Of a DNA stretch of 5,096 nt, positions 1-5,096 are shown piece by piece (the stretch's first letter is position 1; each line of letters opens with the position of its first letter). The translations under genes were made by a program, and so were the position numbers. Under the pieces are notes generated by a model that was not told the DNA's origin, searched no databases, and worked only from the letters and a program-made list of their open reading frames with translations. This DNA is from Candidatus Delongbacteria bacterium (GTDB taxonomy: Bacteria; UBA4055). The DNA is taken from positions 1 through 5,096 of the forward strand of contig WTAK01000298.1 in the NCBI GenBank assembly GCA_013139625.1, written 5' to 3'.

Positions 1-3
1 TTG

Positions 4-1074
4 TTATCTAATGCCTTCTCTATCCATAAGGTCAAGAAGTACCGCTATTTCAGTATTACATGTATGTATTGCCGTTTCTTTTTCGATCAAACCATCTTTA
101 ACAAGCGAAACCAAATGCTGGTTAAATGTCATCATACCATACTTCTGACTTACCTGTATCATACTATCAAGTTGATGTACTTTATTTTCTCTGATTAAAG
201 ATTGGATCGCAGGAGTTCCGATCATAATCTCACATCCCAATACACGACCTCCTCCAATTTTCGGTAATAATTTCTGAGTAACAACACCTTGAAGCATCAT
301 ACCTAATTGAGTTCTTACCTGCTCTTGAGCGTTTTCAGGAAATGAATCAATGATCCTTCCGATAGTTTGCGCACAAGAATTAGTATGTAAAGTTGTCATA
401 ACTAAATGTCCGGTCTCTGCAGCTCTTAGTGCAAGTTCTATAGTTTCCCTGTCTCTCATCTCTCCAACAAGAATAACATCAGGATCCTGCCTCAGGGCAG
501 CTTTAAGAGCGAAGTTAAAGCCTTTGAAATCAGTACCAAGCTCTCTCTGATTCACGATAGCTCTTTTAGATTTGTGTAAGAATTCTATAGGATCCTCAAT
601 AGTTAAAATATGTAGCGGATGTTCACTATTTACCTTGTCAACCATTGTTGCAAGTGTAGTTGATTTTCCGGATCCTGTTGGTCCGGTCACCAAAATAAGT
701 CCATTATTTTTATCACATAAGGTTGACACAATAGGTGGAATGCCGGCTTCATCAAACGATCTTATATCGTTTGGGATAGCTCTAAATGCAATTGATATTG
801 CTTCTCTTTGACTATAAACATTCACCCTGAATCTTCCTAAATTCCTAATTCCTGTTGAAAGGTCAACCTGAAGATTCTTTTCAAATTCATTCTTTTGATA
901 TTCATTCAAAACACTATAGGCGATCTCTTTTGTCTCAGTAGGCATTAAAACAGGGTGATTTAACCTGACGAGTTCACCATCTATTCTAATAACAGGTGGA
1001 CTGCCTGCACAAATGTGCAAATCGGAAGCTCCTTCCTGAACACAAATTTCTAATAATTCAACTACATCAGCCAT
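4..1074 (-). CDS. pilT: PilT-family type IV pilus retraction ATPase
   Basis: This is a cytoplasmic hexameric secretion-type ATPase that drives depolymerisation (retraction) of type IV pili for twitching motility, DNA uptake or adhesion. Visible in the 356-residue protein are an N-terminal PAS-like domain (about 1-100), a Walker A motif GPTGSGKST (131-139), an Asp box TIEDPIEF (158-165), a Walker B region DPDVILVGEMRD (197-208) with the probable catalytic Glu205, and a His box GHLVMTTLHT (222-231). Length and the C-terminal HQLDSMIQ segment (300-307) fit PilT better than PilB, which is longer and carries a zinc-binding tetracysteine. The motif known as AIRNLIRE in PilT reads AIQSLIRE here (289-296). 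The start is supported by GGAG five bases upstream. The gene is complete, and its TAA stop lies at the window edge, so any downstream partner such as pilU or pilB is not visible. PilU-like or specialised PilT paralogue roles remain possible. Confidence 0.95.
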   Translation of the reverse strand: MADVVELLEICVQEGASDLHICAGSPPVIRIDGELVRLNHPVLMPTETKEIAYSVLNEYQKNEFEKNLQVDLSTGIRNLGRFRVNVYSQREAISIAFRAIPNDIRSFDEAGIPPIVSTLCDKNNGLILVTGPTGSGKSTTLATMVDKVNSEHPLHILTIEDPIEFLHKSKRAIVNQRELGTDFKGFNFALKAALRQDPDVILVGEMRDRETIELALRAAETGHLVMTTLHTNSCAQTIGRIIDSFPENAQEQVRTQLGMMLQGVVTQKLLPKIGGGRVLGCEIMIGTPAIQSLIRENKVHQLDSMIQVSQKYGMMTFNQHLVSLVKDGLIEKETAIHTCNTEIAVLLDLMDREGIR

Positions 1075-1079
1075 GAAAT

Positions 1080-1083
1080 CTCC
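1080..1083 (-). promoter_or_regulatory. Ribosome binding site of pilT
   Basis: GGAG on the minus strand lies five bases before the ATG at 1074 and supports that start. It is weaker than the AAGGAG sites of the two other SD-bearing genes in this window. Confidence 0.65.
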
Positions 1084-1092
1084 ATTAAGTTA

Positions 1093-1098
1093 ATTATA
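1093..1098 (-). promoter_or_regulatory. Possible -10 box for pilT
   Basis: A perfect TATAAT lies on the minus strand 18 bases before the pilT start codon. No convincing -35 box sits 16-18 bases upstream, and the region is AT-rich, so chance is a real alternative. If used, the leader would be only about 12 bases long but would still contain the GGAG site. Confidence 0.3.
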
Positions 1099-1145
1099 GT
1101 ACAAGTGAATCAATCTAAGTGGAATCTTATAATAATAAATTTAAC

Positions 1146-1219
1146 AGCTAAAAAAATACATTTTCTATGCTACAAAGTCAAGAGCTAAAAAAGTTTGTAA
1201 CAATGTAAAAGCATAGCTA
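1146..1219 (-). terminator. Possible imperfect terminator after the cNMP-binding gene
   Basis: On the minus strand, just after the stop codon at 1220, CTATGC (1211-1216) and TACAAA (1194-1199) can pair with one continuous 12-base arm TTTGTAGCATAG (1165-1176). This leaves an 11-base bulge and a 17-base loop. After four A and TGTA comes a run of seven T (1150-1156). The bulge and the gap before the T run make this a poor intrinsic terminator, and it may instead be a chance structure. A 10-base repeat (AGCTAAAAAA on the plus strand) occurs at 1147-1156, offset by one base, and at 1183-1192. Confidence 0.25.
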
Positions 1220-1717
1220 TTACAACTTTAGTGACATTGTGAATGCTGTAATCAGTTTTGATAATTCAACATTGGATCTGTCTAAGAGCTGAGATAGTTT
1301 CAATCCTATATTTTTTAATATCATGATCCCGATCTCAGGATATTTTGATATTATATTCTCAAAATCATTTTTTAACAAGAAAGCTACTTTAACATCTGTT
1401 TTGGCAAGTATCGATGCACTCCTTTTAAAATTCGGATCGAACATTGACATTTCTCCAAAATAGGAAAGAGTATCGTCTTTAACGTTTATGATTTTCTTAT
1501 CGTCAGGATTCACTTTAACTTGCTCAAACAATGGAACTAAACTTTTATCTATTATTATCTCACCTTCAAGCAAAAGGAACATTGAATCTCCAACAGAATC
1601 CTCTTCGATAATAACATCCTCTGCTTTATATTCAAATGACTTGAAATATTTTTCTATACTACTGATCTGATCCGTTGATAGACCTGAAAATAAAGAATTT
1701 TCATTAAAATTTACCAT
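1220..1717 (-). CDS. Stand-alone cyclic-nucleotide-binding domain protein
   Basis: This 165-residue protein is essentially one cNMP-binding (CAP_ED-type) domain. Residues about 10-60 give the first beta strands, including the GD (43-44) and EGE (51-53) turns. FGEMSMF followed by RSAS (87-102) forms the phosphate-binding cassette, with Glu89 and Arg99 at the positions that usually contact ribose and phosphate, so ligand binding is plausible. About 20 extra residues (60-82) lengthen the beta hairpin before the cassette. A helical tail (about 120-165) follows, with no HTH domain, so it is not a CRP/FNR transcription factor. No signal peptide or TM segment is seen. The gene starts 24 bases after the K+ channel stop and has its own AAGGAG site, so it is probably co-transcribed with the channel and is a candidate regulatory subunit. 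An alternative partner is the downstream pilT. The exact ligand cannot be read from the sequence. Confidence 0.88.
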   Translation of the reverse strand: MVNFNENSLFSGLSTDQISSIEKYFKSFEYKAEDVIIEEDSVGDSMFLLLEGEIIIDKSLVPLFEQVKVNPDDKKIINVKDDTLSYFGEMSMFDPNFKRSASILAKTDVKVAFLLKNDFENIISKYPEIGIMILKNIGLKLSQLLDRSNVELSKLITAFTMSLKL

Positions 1718-1722
1718 ATATA

Positions 1723-1731
1723 CTCCTTCTT
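1723..1731 (-). promoter_or_regulatory. Strong ribosome binding site of the cNMP-binding gene
   Basis: AAGAAGGAG on the minus strand lies five bases before the ATG at 1717. It fixes the start and allows translation of this second gene of the unit independently of the channel. Confidence 0.8.
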
Positions 1732-1741
1732 GGACACTGAT

Positions 1742-2869
1742 CTAATTATTCTGTATCAATACTGCATGTTCAAACTCTTTTATAACATAATCCTCTTTGG
1801 GATTAATTGATATTCTACGCTTCTCCAGATCATTTACCATTCTACCCGCCTCTTCAAACTTCCTTTTTATAAATGCATCTATTGAACTGGTGTCTGTAGA
1901 ATCTATATTTTTCATTTTTAATATATCTTGGTATTGCACTAGGGCGATTACTATTGAATTTTTCTTTTCCTTATAGAAAGTGGATAATTCTTTAAAGGGT
2001 TTGCCAATATATTCTTTTGGTATATCTGTTAGCTTGAGAACATTTTCCTTTTCATAGCTAAGTAATTCCCATATAACATTATTCAAACCCGGCGAAACAA
2101 TATTCGTTGATAAAAAATATGGTACGGTTTGAGATGAAATAAAATAATCATCAACTTTTGCTCTTTCTATGTATGGGATTGTCTCAGTTCTGTTCAGCTG
2201 AGTATAGACCTTTATTTTCTCGGAGATAGATTTTATAGTCATCGTTGCAAACACAGTTTTCTCATCTGCTCCTTGAGAAGAAGCTAGAGAAATATCCGGG
2301 ACAATGATAACACCCTGAGCAGATATAACATTTGCCCTTTCCAGAACATTTATGTCTGCAAAATCACCCTTGATGAATTGAATGTTTGCATCAGGATATT
2401 TTTCTATGATAGAATTAAGCTGCTGTGCTTCTAGATCATTTATGAGCACAATTTCACTTGAAGCTGTTTCTGTCAGAATTTTAATTATACCTTCAACACT
2501 CCAGTTCCAGCCACAAAGGATAACATGTTTTTTAAATTTTATCCGACCCATACCTTGCCCGTCCTTAATTTTTTTTGCTATTAAAATTGATGATATAATT
2601 GCAGTAAATATTGATATAAATATCATTCCAAAAAAGATCAACCCCATTACAATGATCCGACCTTCAGCGCTTTTAGGGGTGATATCACCGTACCCGACAG
2701 TACTTATGGTCACTACTGAAAAATATAATGCTTCGAAAATAGTATTTATTCCATCTTCAAAAATTATAAAAAGAATACCTGAAAGAACAAGAACTAAAAC
2801 GGTTAGTGTTACAACCATCATAAGGTCGCTTTTTCGAAATTCTCTAAATATTCTTCTTATTCGTTTCAT
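1742..2869 (-). CDS. Two-TM potassium channel with RCK (TrkA-N/TrkA-C) domains
   Basis: This is an inner-membrane K+ channel subunit of the MthK type, expected to act as a tetramer. The 375-residue protein has a basic N terminus (1-15), TM1 (about 16-37), a pore helix (about 43-55), the selectivity filter TVGYGD (57-62), TM2 (about 71-98) and then a cytoplasmic RCK domain. The Rossmann-like RCK_N starts at HVILCGWN (115-122) and runs to about 245. A TrkA-C-like region ends with INPKEDYVIKEFEHAVLI (355-372) and carries a charged helical insert (about 317-352). The acidic residues that bind Ca2+ in MthK (E210 and E212) align by eye with Gln224 and Asn226, so the gating ligand probably differs. 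Met107 is a candidate internal start. No SD precedes the ATG at 2869, but the basic N terminus ahead of TM1 supports this start. The cNMP-binding gene follows 24 bases downstream. Confidence 0.93.
   Translation of the reverse strand: MKRIRRIFREFRKSDLMMVVTLTVLVLVLSGILFIIFEDGINTIFEALYFSVVTISTVGYGDITPKSAEGRIIVMGLIFFGMIFISIFTAIISSILIAKKIKDGQGMGRIKFKKHVILCGWNWSVEGIIKILTETASSEIVLINDLEAQQLNSIIEKYPDANIQFIKGDFADINVLERANVISAQGVIIVPDISLASSQGADEKTVFATMTIKSISEKIKVYTQLNRTETIPYIERAKVDDYFISSQTVPYFLSTNIVSPGLNNVIWELLSYEKENVLKLTDIPKEYIGKPFKELSTFYKEKKNSIVIALVQYQDILKMKNIDSTDTSSIDAFIKRKFEEAGRMVNDLEKRRISINPKEDYVIKEFEHAVLIQNN
2549..2567 (-). promoter_or_regulatory. Candidate internal start for a soluble RCK form of the channel
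   Basis: An in-frame ATG (2549-2551, Met107) lies just after TM2 and just before the RCK domain. It is preceded by TAAGGA (2562-2567), an SD-like sequence ten bases upstream, slightly farther than optimal. Initiation here would give a 269-residue soluble RCK protein. Archaeal MthK is known to make such a product from its own Met107. Use of the site here is inference. Confidence 0.35.
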
Positions 2870-2914
2870 GATTATCTAGAATTTATTTGTATTTATGCTA
2901 TTTTGCAAGAGAAT
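2870..2914 (-). promoter_or_regulatory. Leader and probable promoter region of the channel unit
   Basis: This 45-base AT-rich stretch lies between the upstream terminator and the channel ATG, so the promoter must be here unless transcription reads through. TTGCAA (4/6 match to a -35 box) is followed after 17 bases by TAAATT (4/6 match to a -10 box). There is no SD before the ATG. The box assignment is weak. Confidence 0.25.
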
Positions 2915-2941
2915 AAAAAAAGGGAACATGATGTTCCCTTT
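2915..2941 (-). terminator. Intrinsic terminator of the cpgS-type gene
   Basis: A perfect 10-bp stem, AAAGGGAACA (2932-2941 on the minus strand) with TGTTCCCTTT (2919-2928), encloses a 3-base loop and leads directly into a seven-T run (2915-2921, overlapping the stem end). It starts 25 bases after the TAA stop at 2967 and separates this transcript from the channel unit. The plus strand lacks a comparable T run, so it acts leftward only. Confidence 0.85.
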
Positions 2942-2966
2942 CAATTAAGCTATTACTAAAAACTGC

Positions 2967-4304
2967 TTATTTTACAAACTTCGCAACGAAATCATCAATA
3001 ACACCAGTTAAATTTGGAGTACCAATTTCATCTAGATCATAACCTATTCTTACAGTAGGCTTGTTGATCTTAACAATTCTATTTAGATCCATTGGAGTAC
3101 CGATAATAACAGTATCACATTCAGTGTTGTTTATAGTAGTTTCAAGATCTTTAATTTGCTCATCACCATAACCCATTGCCGGAAGAAGTGTTCCGATATT
3201 TGGATATATCTTGAAAGTTTCAGTTAATTTACCAACAGTATAAGGTCTTGGATCAACTATCTCTGCTGCTCCAAATTTCATTGCTGCTACAGTTCCGGCA
3301 CCTAATTTCATCTCACCGTGAGTAAGAGTAGGACCATCTTCAACAACTAATACTTTTTTACCTTTGATTAATGAAGGATCTTCAACAGTTACAGGAGATG
3401 CTGCATCAACTACAATTGCTTCAGGGTTAACTTTTGCAATATTTTGTCTTACAGTTTGAATATCTTCGGGAGCTGCAGTATCCATCTTATTGATAACAAC
3501 TACATCAGCCATTCTTAATGAAACTTCGCCAGGATAGTAATTAAGTTCTGCACCAGCTCTATGTGGATCCGCTACAGTAATACTTAGATCTGCATCGAAA
3601 AATTCAAAGTCATTATTTCCACCGTCCCAAAGTACAACATCACATCCACTTGGATCTTGTTCAGCTGCTCTTAGAATAGCTTCATAATCAACACCAGCAT
3701 ATATTACATTACCACGAACTACGTGTGGTTCGTACTCTTCCATTTCCTCGATAGTACATTTGTGTAATGCAAGATCTTCAACTTTAGCAAATCTTTGAAC
3801 TTTTTGAGCTACAAGATCACCATAAGGCATTGGGTGTCTAGCTGCAACAACTTTAAGTCCTTTAGCCATTAGAAGTTCAATTACTTTTCTTGAAGTTTGT
3901 GATTTACCACAACCTGTTCTAGTTGCACAAACTGAAATAACTGGCTTAGTACTCTTAAGAGCAGTTTTCTTAGGGCCAATAAGTTTAAAATCAGCACCAG
4001 CTGTATTAACTTTAGCACTTACATTCATTACGTGTTGGTAAGTTACATCACTGTAAGAGAATACACACTCGTCAACATCAAGGTCTTTGATAAGTTTTTC
4101 AAGTTGGTCTTCTGCGTAAATTGGAATTCCTGCCGGATAAAGTTCACCCGCTAATTCTGCAGGATATTTTCTACCGTCAATATCAGGTATTTGAGCTGCT
4201 GTGAAAGCTACTACATTAAAATCAGCATTGTCTCTGTAGCAAGTGTTAAAATTGTGAAAATCTCTTCCTGCAGCTCCAATAATTAGAATGTTCTTCTTAG
4301 CCAT
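2967..4304 (-). CDS. cpgS: Cyclic 2,3-diphosphoglycerate synthetase-type P-loop protein
   Basis: This 445-residue cytoplasmic protein resembles the family of archaeal cyclic 2,3-diphosphoglycerate synthetase, which closes 2,3-bisphosphoglycerate into its cyclic anhydride using ATP. Many bacterial members are annotated only as predicted GTPases. An N-terminal Rossmann-like domain (NILIIGAAGRDFHNF, 5-19, to about 115) is followed by a P-loop domain. TRTGCGKS (128-135) is a Walker A variant with Thr instead of the first Gly, LWDGGNND (225-232) is a Walker B/G3-like motif, and NKMD (272-275) matches the guanine-specificity NKxD motif. EDGPTLTHG (322-330) is a further conserved-looking segment, and a C-terminal domain follows. 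The start is fixed by AAGGAG six bases upstream. The gene is transcribed alone, diverging from ispD, with a TTGACA promoter and its own terminator. Together with sampled stretches somewhat richer in GC than most of the channel gene, this suggests good expression. Family assignment is likely, but the actual reaction in this bacterium is not shown. Confidence 0.8.
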   Translation of the reverse strand: MAKKNILIIGAAGRDFHNFNTCYRDNADFNVVAFTAAQIPDIDGRKYPAELAGELYPAGIPIYAEDQLEKLIKDLDVDECVFSYSDVTYQHVMNVSAKVNTAGADFKLIGPKKTALKSTKPVISVCATRTGCGKSQTSRKVIELLMAKGLKVVAARHPMPYGDLVAQKVQRFAKVEDLALHKCTIEEMEEYEPHVVRGNVIYAGVDYEAILRAAEQDPSGCDVVLWDGGNNDFEFFDADLSITVADPHRAGAELNYYPGEVSLRMADVVVINKMDTAAPEDIQTVRQNIAKVNPEAIVVDAASPVTVEDPSLIKGKKVLVVEDGPTLTHGEMKLGAGTVAAMKFGAAEIVDPRPYTVGKLTETFKIYPNIGTLLPAMGYGDEQIKDLETTINNTECDTVIIGTPMDLNRIVKINKPTVRIGYDLDEIGTPNLTGVIDDFVAKFVK

Positions 4305-4309
4305 TTTGA

Positions 4310-4315
4310 CTCCTT
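4310..4315 (-). promoter_or_regulatory. Strong ribosome binding site of the cpgS-type gene
   Basis: AAGGAG on the minus strand lies five bases (TCAAA, overlapping the final G by convention) before the ATG at 4304 and fixes the start. The preceding leader is A-rich with little apparent structure. Confidence 0.85.
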
Positions 4316-4342
4316 TTCTATTTTAAGTTTAAGTTGTTTTTA

Positions 4343-4371
4343 GTTATCTTACATCAATAGCGAATTGTCAA
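4343..4371 (-). promoter_or_regulatory. Promoter of the cpgS-type gene
   Basis: A perfect sigma70-type -35 box TTGACA (4366-4371) and a -10 box GATAAC (4343-4348, 4/6) are separated by exactly 17 bases on the minus strand. Transcription would begin near 4336, leaving a leader of about 30 bases that contains the AAGGAG site. A 10-base palindrome AGTTTAAACT (4378-4387) lies just upstream of the -35 box and could be an operator, but this is only suggestive. Confidence 0.55.
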
Positions 4372-4462
4372 TATAAGAGTTTAAACTTTAAAATCAAGAA
4401 AATTTATTAGTTCAAAACATCTTAAATTCTGCTTAGTGGACTTTTTCAATATTTTTTTTATT

Positions 4463-4480
4463 CTTTTATAAAAGCTTTTA
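4463..4480. repeat. Overlapping palindromes upstream of ispD
   Basis: CTTTTATAAAAG (4463-4474) and TAAAAGCTTTTA (4469-4480) are two 12-base perfect palindromes sharing six bases. They lie beside the likely ispD promoter and could bind a regulator or simply reflect AT-rich composition. Confidence 0.35.
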
Positions 4481-4503
4481 CATTATATTATAAGCAATAT
4501 AAC
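4477..4503 (+). promoter_or_regulatory. Probable ispD promoter region
   Basis: TTTACA (4477-4482, 5/6 match to a -35 box) and TATAAC (4498-4503, 5/6 match to a -10 box) are 15 bases apart, shorter than ideal. Other -10-like boxes overlap (TATATT at 4484-4489, TATAAG at 4489-4494) without good -35 partners. The nearest start-site choice would leave a leader of fewer than ten bases, consistent with the lack of an SD before ispD. Confidence 0.3.
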
Positions 4504-4516
4504 TTGGCTACATACT

Positions 4517-5096
4517 ATGAAGAAGATAACAGTTATTATTACTGCTGCAGGATCCGGAAAAAGAATGAATTCTGATAAAAAAAAGCAGTATTTAGAACTT
4601 CAGAACAAACCGATCTTAGCACACACAATTAATGTTTTTGAAAAAATAGATCTTGTTAATGATATCGTACTGGTTTGCCCAAAAGAAGACATCGAGTTTG
4701 TGAAAGATGATATAGTTGCCAAATTTAACTACAAAAAAGTTATTCTTGTTGCTGCAGGTGGAAAAGAAAGACAAAATTCTGTTTTCAATGCCTTGAAAGA
4801 GATCAAGTGTAGATATGATGATATCGTTTTGATACATGACGGAGTTCGCCCATTTGTATCTGAATCTTCTGTGTTGAACTCCATTGAAGCTGCAATTGAA
4901 TTTGGAGCTGCTGTGGTCGGCGTAAAACCAAAAAATACGATCAAAGCTCTTCAAGGTGGATTGATCAATAAAACTCTAAATAGAGATGAACTTTTTTCTG
5001 TTCAAACTCCTCAAACATTTCAATTCGATATTATAAAGAACTGCTATGAAAAAGCTTTCGAAGATAAATTCTTTTCAACAGATGATTCCGCACTCG
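4517..5096 (+). CDS. ispD: 2-C-methyl-D-erythritol 4-phosphate cytidylyltransferase, 3' end cut off
   Basis: IspD transfers CMP from CTP to methylerythritol 4-phosphate, giving CDP-methylerythritol, the third step of the MEP isoprenoid pathway in the cytoplasm. The 193 residues seen carry the family signatures in order: the CTP-binding loop AAGSGKRM (10-17), KQYL (23-26), GGKERQNSV (81-89), HDGVRPF (107-113), TIK (141-143), TPQTF (164-168) and TDDS (188-191). The usual DT in the DTxK segment is Asn140-Thr141 here, a mild deviation at the Asp. The frame is open to the window edge. About 35-40 C-terminal residues are missing compared with the usual 225-235. ATG at 4517 is the only sensible start: it begins six residues before the glycine-rich strand and loop, and a TAA stop or non-start codons lie upstream in frame. 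No SD is visible. IspDF fusion cannot be excluded because the end is not seen. Confidence 0.95.
   Translation, partial: MKKITVIITAAGSGKRMNSDKKKQYLELQNKPILAHTINVFEKIDLVNDIVLVCPKEDIEFVKDDIVAKFNYKKVILVAAGGKERQNSVFNALKEIKCRYDDIVLIHDGVRPFVSESSVLNSIEAAIEFGAAVVGVKPKNTIKALQGGLINKTLNRDELFSVQTPQTFQFDIIKNCYEKAFEDKFFSTDDSAL

Noticed and set aside
1..198. Plus-strand 65-residue open frame at the window start
   Set aside because: It is antisense to the conserved C-terminal part of pilT, and its composition is dominated by reverse-complement codons.
350..811. Two short plus-strand open frames within pilT
   Set aside because: Both are antisense to the Walker A/B region of pilT, with no independent signals.
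1220..1717. CRP/FNR-type transcription factor
   Set aside because: The protein ends after the cNMP-binding domain and a helix. There is no C-terminal helix-turn-helix and no frameshifted remnant of one downstream.
2382..2879. Plus-strand 165-residue open frame with hydrophobic stretches
   Set aside because: It is antisense to the channel TM and RCK coding region, and its hydrophobicity mirrors the AT-rich membrane-segment codons. There is no recognisable domain or ribosome binding site.
2919..2941. Bidirectional terminator also acting on plus-strand transcription
   Set aside because: On the plus strand the stem is followed by CAATTAAGC rather than a T run, and no plus-strand gene ends there.
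2967..4304. Dethiobiotin synthetase or MobB-like P-loop enzyme for the 445-residue protein
   Set aside because: Those families share a similar P-loop but are about half the length and lack the N-terminal Rossmann-like domain and the EDGPTLTHG segment seen here.
4616..4954. Minus-strand open frames of 112 and 71 residues opposite ispD
   Set aside because: They lie entirely inside the well-supported ispD gene, have low-complexity, non-domain translations, and lack an SD. They are shadow frames.

Overview
This AT-rich window (sampled stretches run from about 18% to 38% GC) comes from a bacterium. It encodes the non-mevalonate isoprenoid enzyme IspD and a type IV pilus retraction ATPase (PilT), which suggests a Gram-negative-type organism. 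Three of the five genes have Shine-Dalgarno sequences (AAGGAG or GGAG), which argues against typical Bacteroidetes translation signals. A spirochaete-like, Fusobacteria-like or FCB-type candidate phylum would fit, but the sequence alone does not settle the taxonomy.

Layout, right to left: ispD runs rightward from 4517 and is cut by the window edge. Diverging from it across a 212-base AT-rich spacer is a leftward gene for a cyclic 2,3-diphosphoglycerate synthetase-type P-loop protein (2967-4304). It has a good promoter, a strong ribosome binding site and its own intrinsic terminator (2915-2941). Next, also leftward, is a two-gene unit: a two-TM potassium channel with RCK domains (1742-2869) and, 24 bases downstream, a stand-alone cyclic-nucleotide-binding-domain protein (1220-1717). 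After 145 bases with a possible imperfect hairpin comes pilT (4-1074), complete and ending just inside the window.

How they may work together: the channel and the cNMP-binding protein look co-transcribed, as if the pore and the ligand-sensing domain of a cyclic-nucleotide-regulated K+ channel were split over two genes. The channel resembles archaeal MthK. It has a methionine at residue 107, the position MthK uses as an internal start for a soluble RCK subunit, with an SD-like sequence upstream. The neighbouring cpgS-type gene is notable because its archaeal relatives make cyclic 2,3-diphosphoglycerate, an anionic solute that accumulates with K+. A K+/osmolyte theme is therefore possible, although cpgS is a separate transcript. 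PilT and IspD look like ordinary housekeeping or motility genes. No RNA genes, mobile elements or CRISPR arrays were seen.
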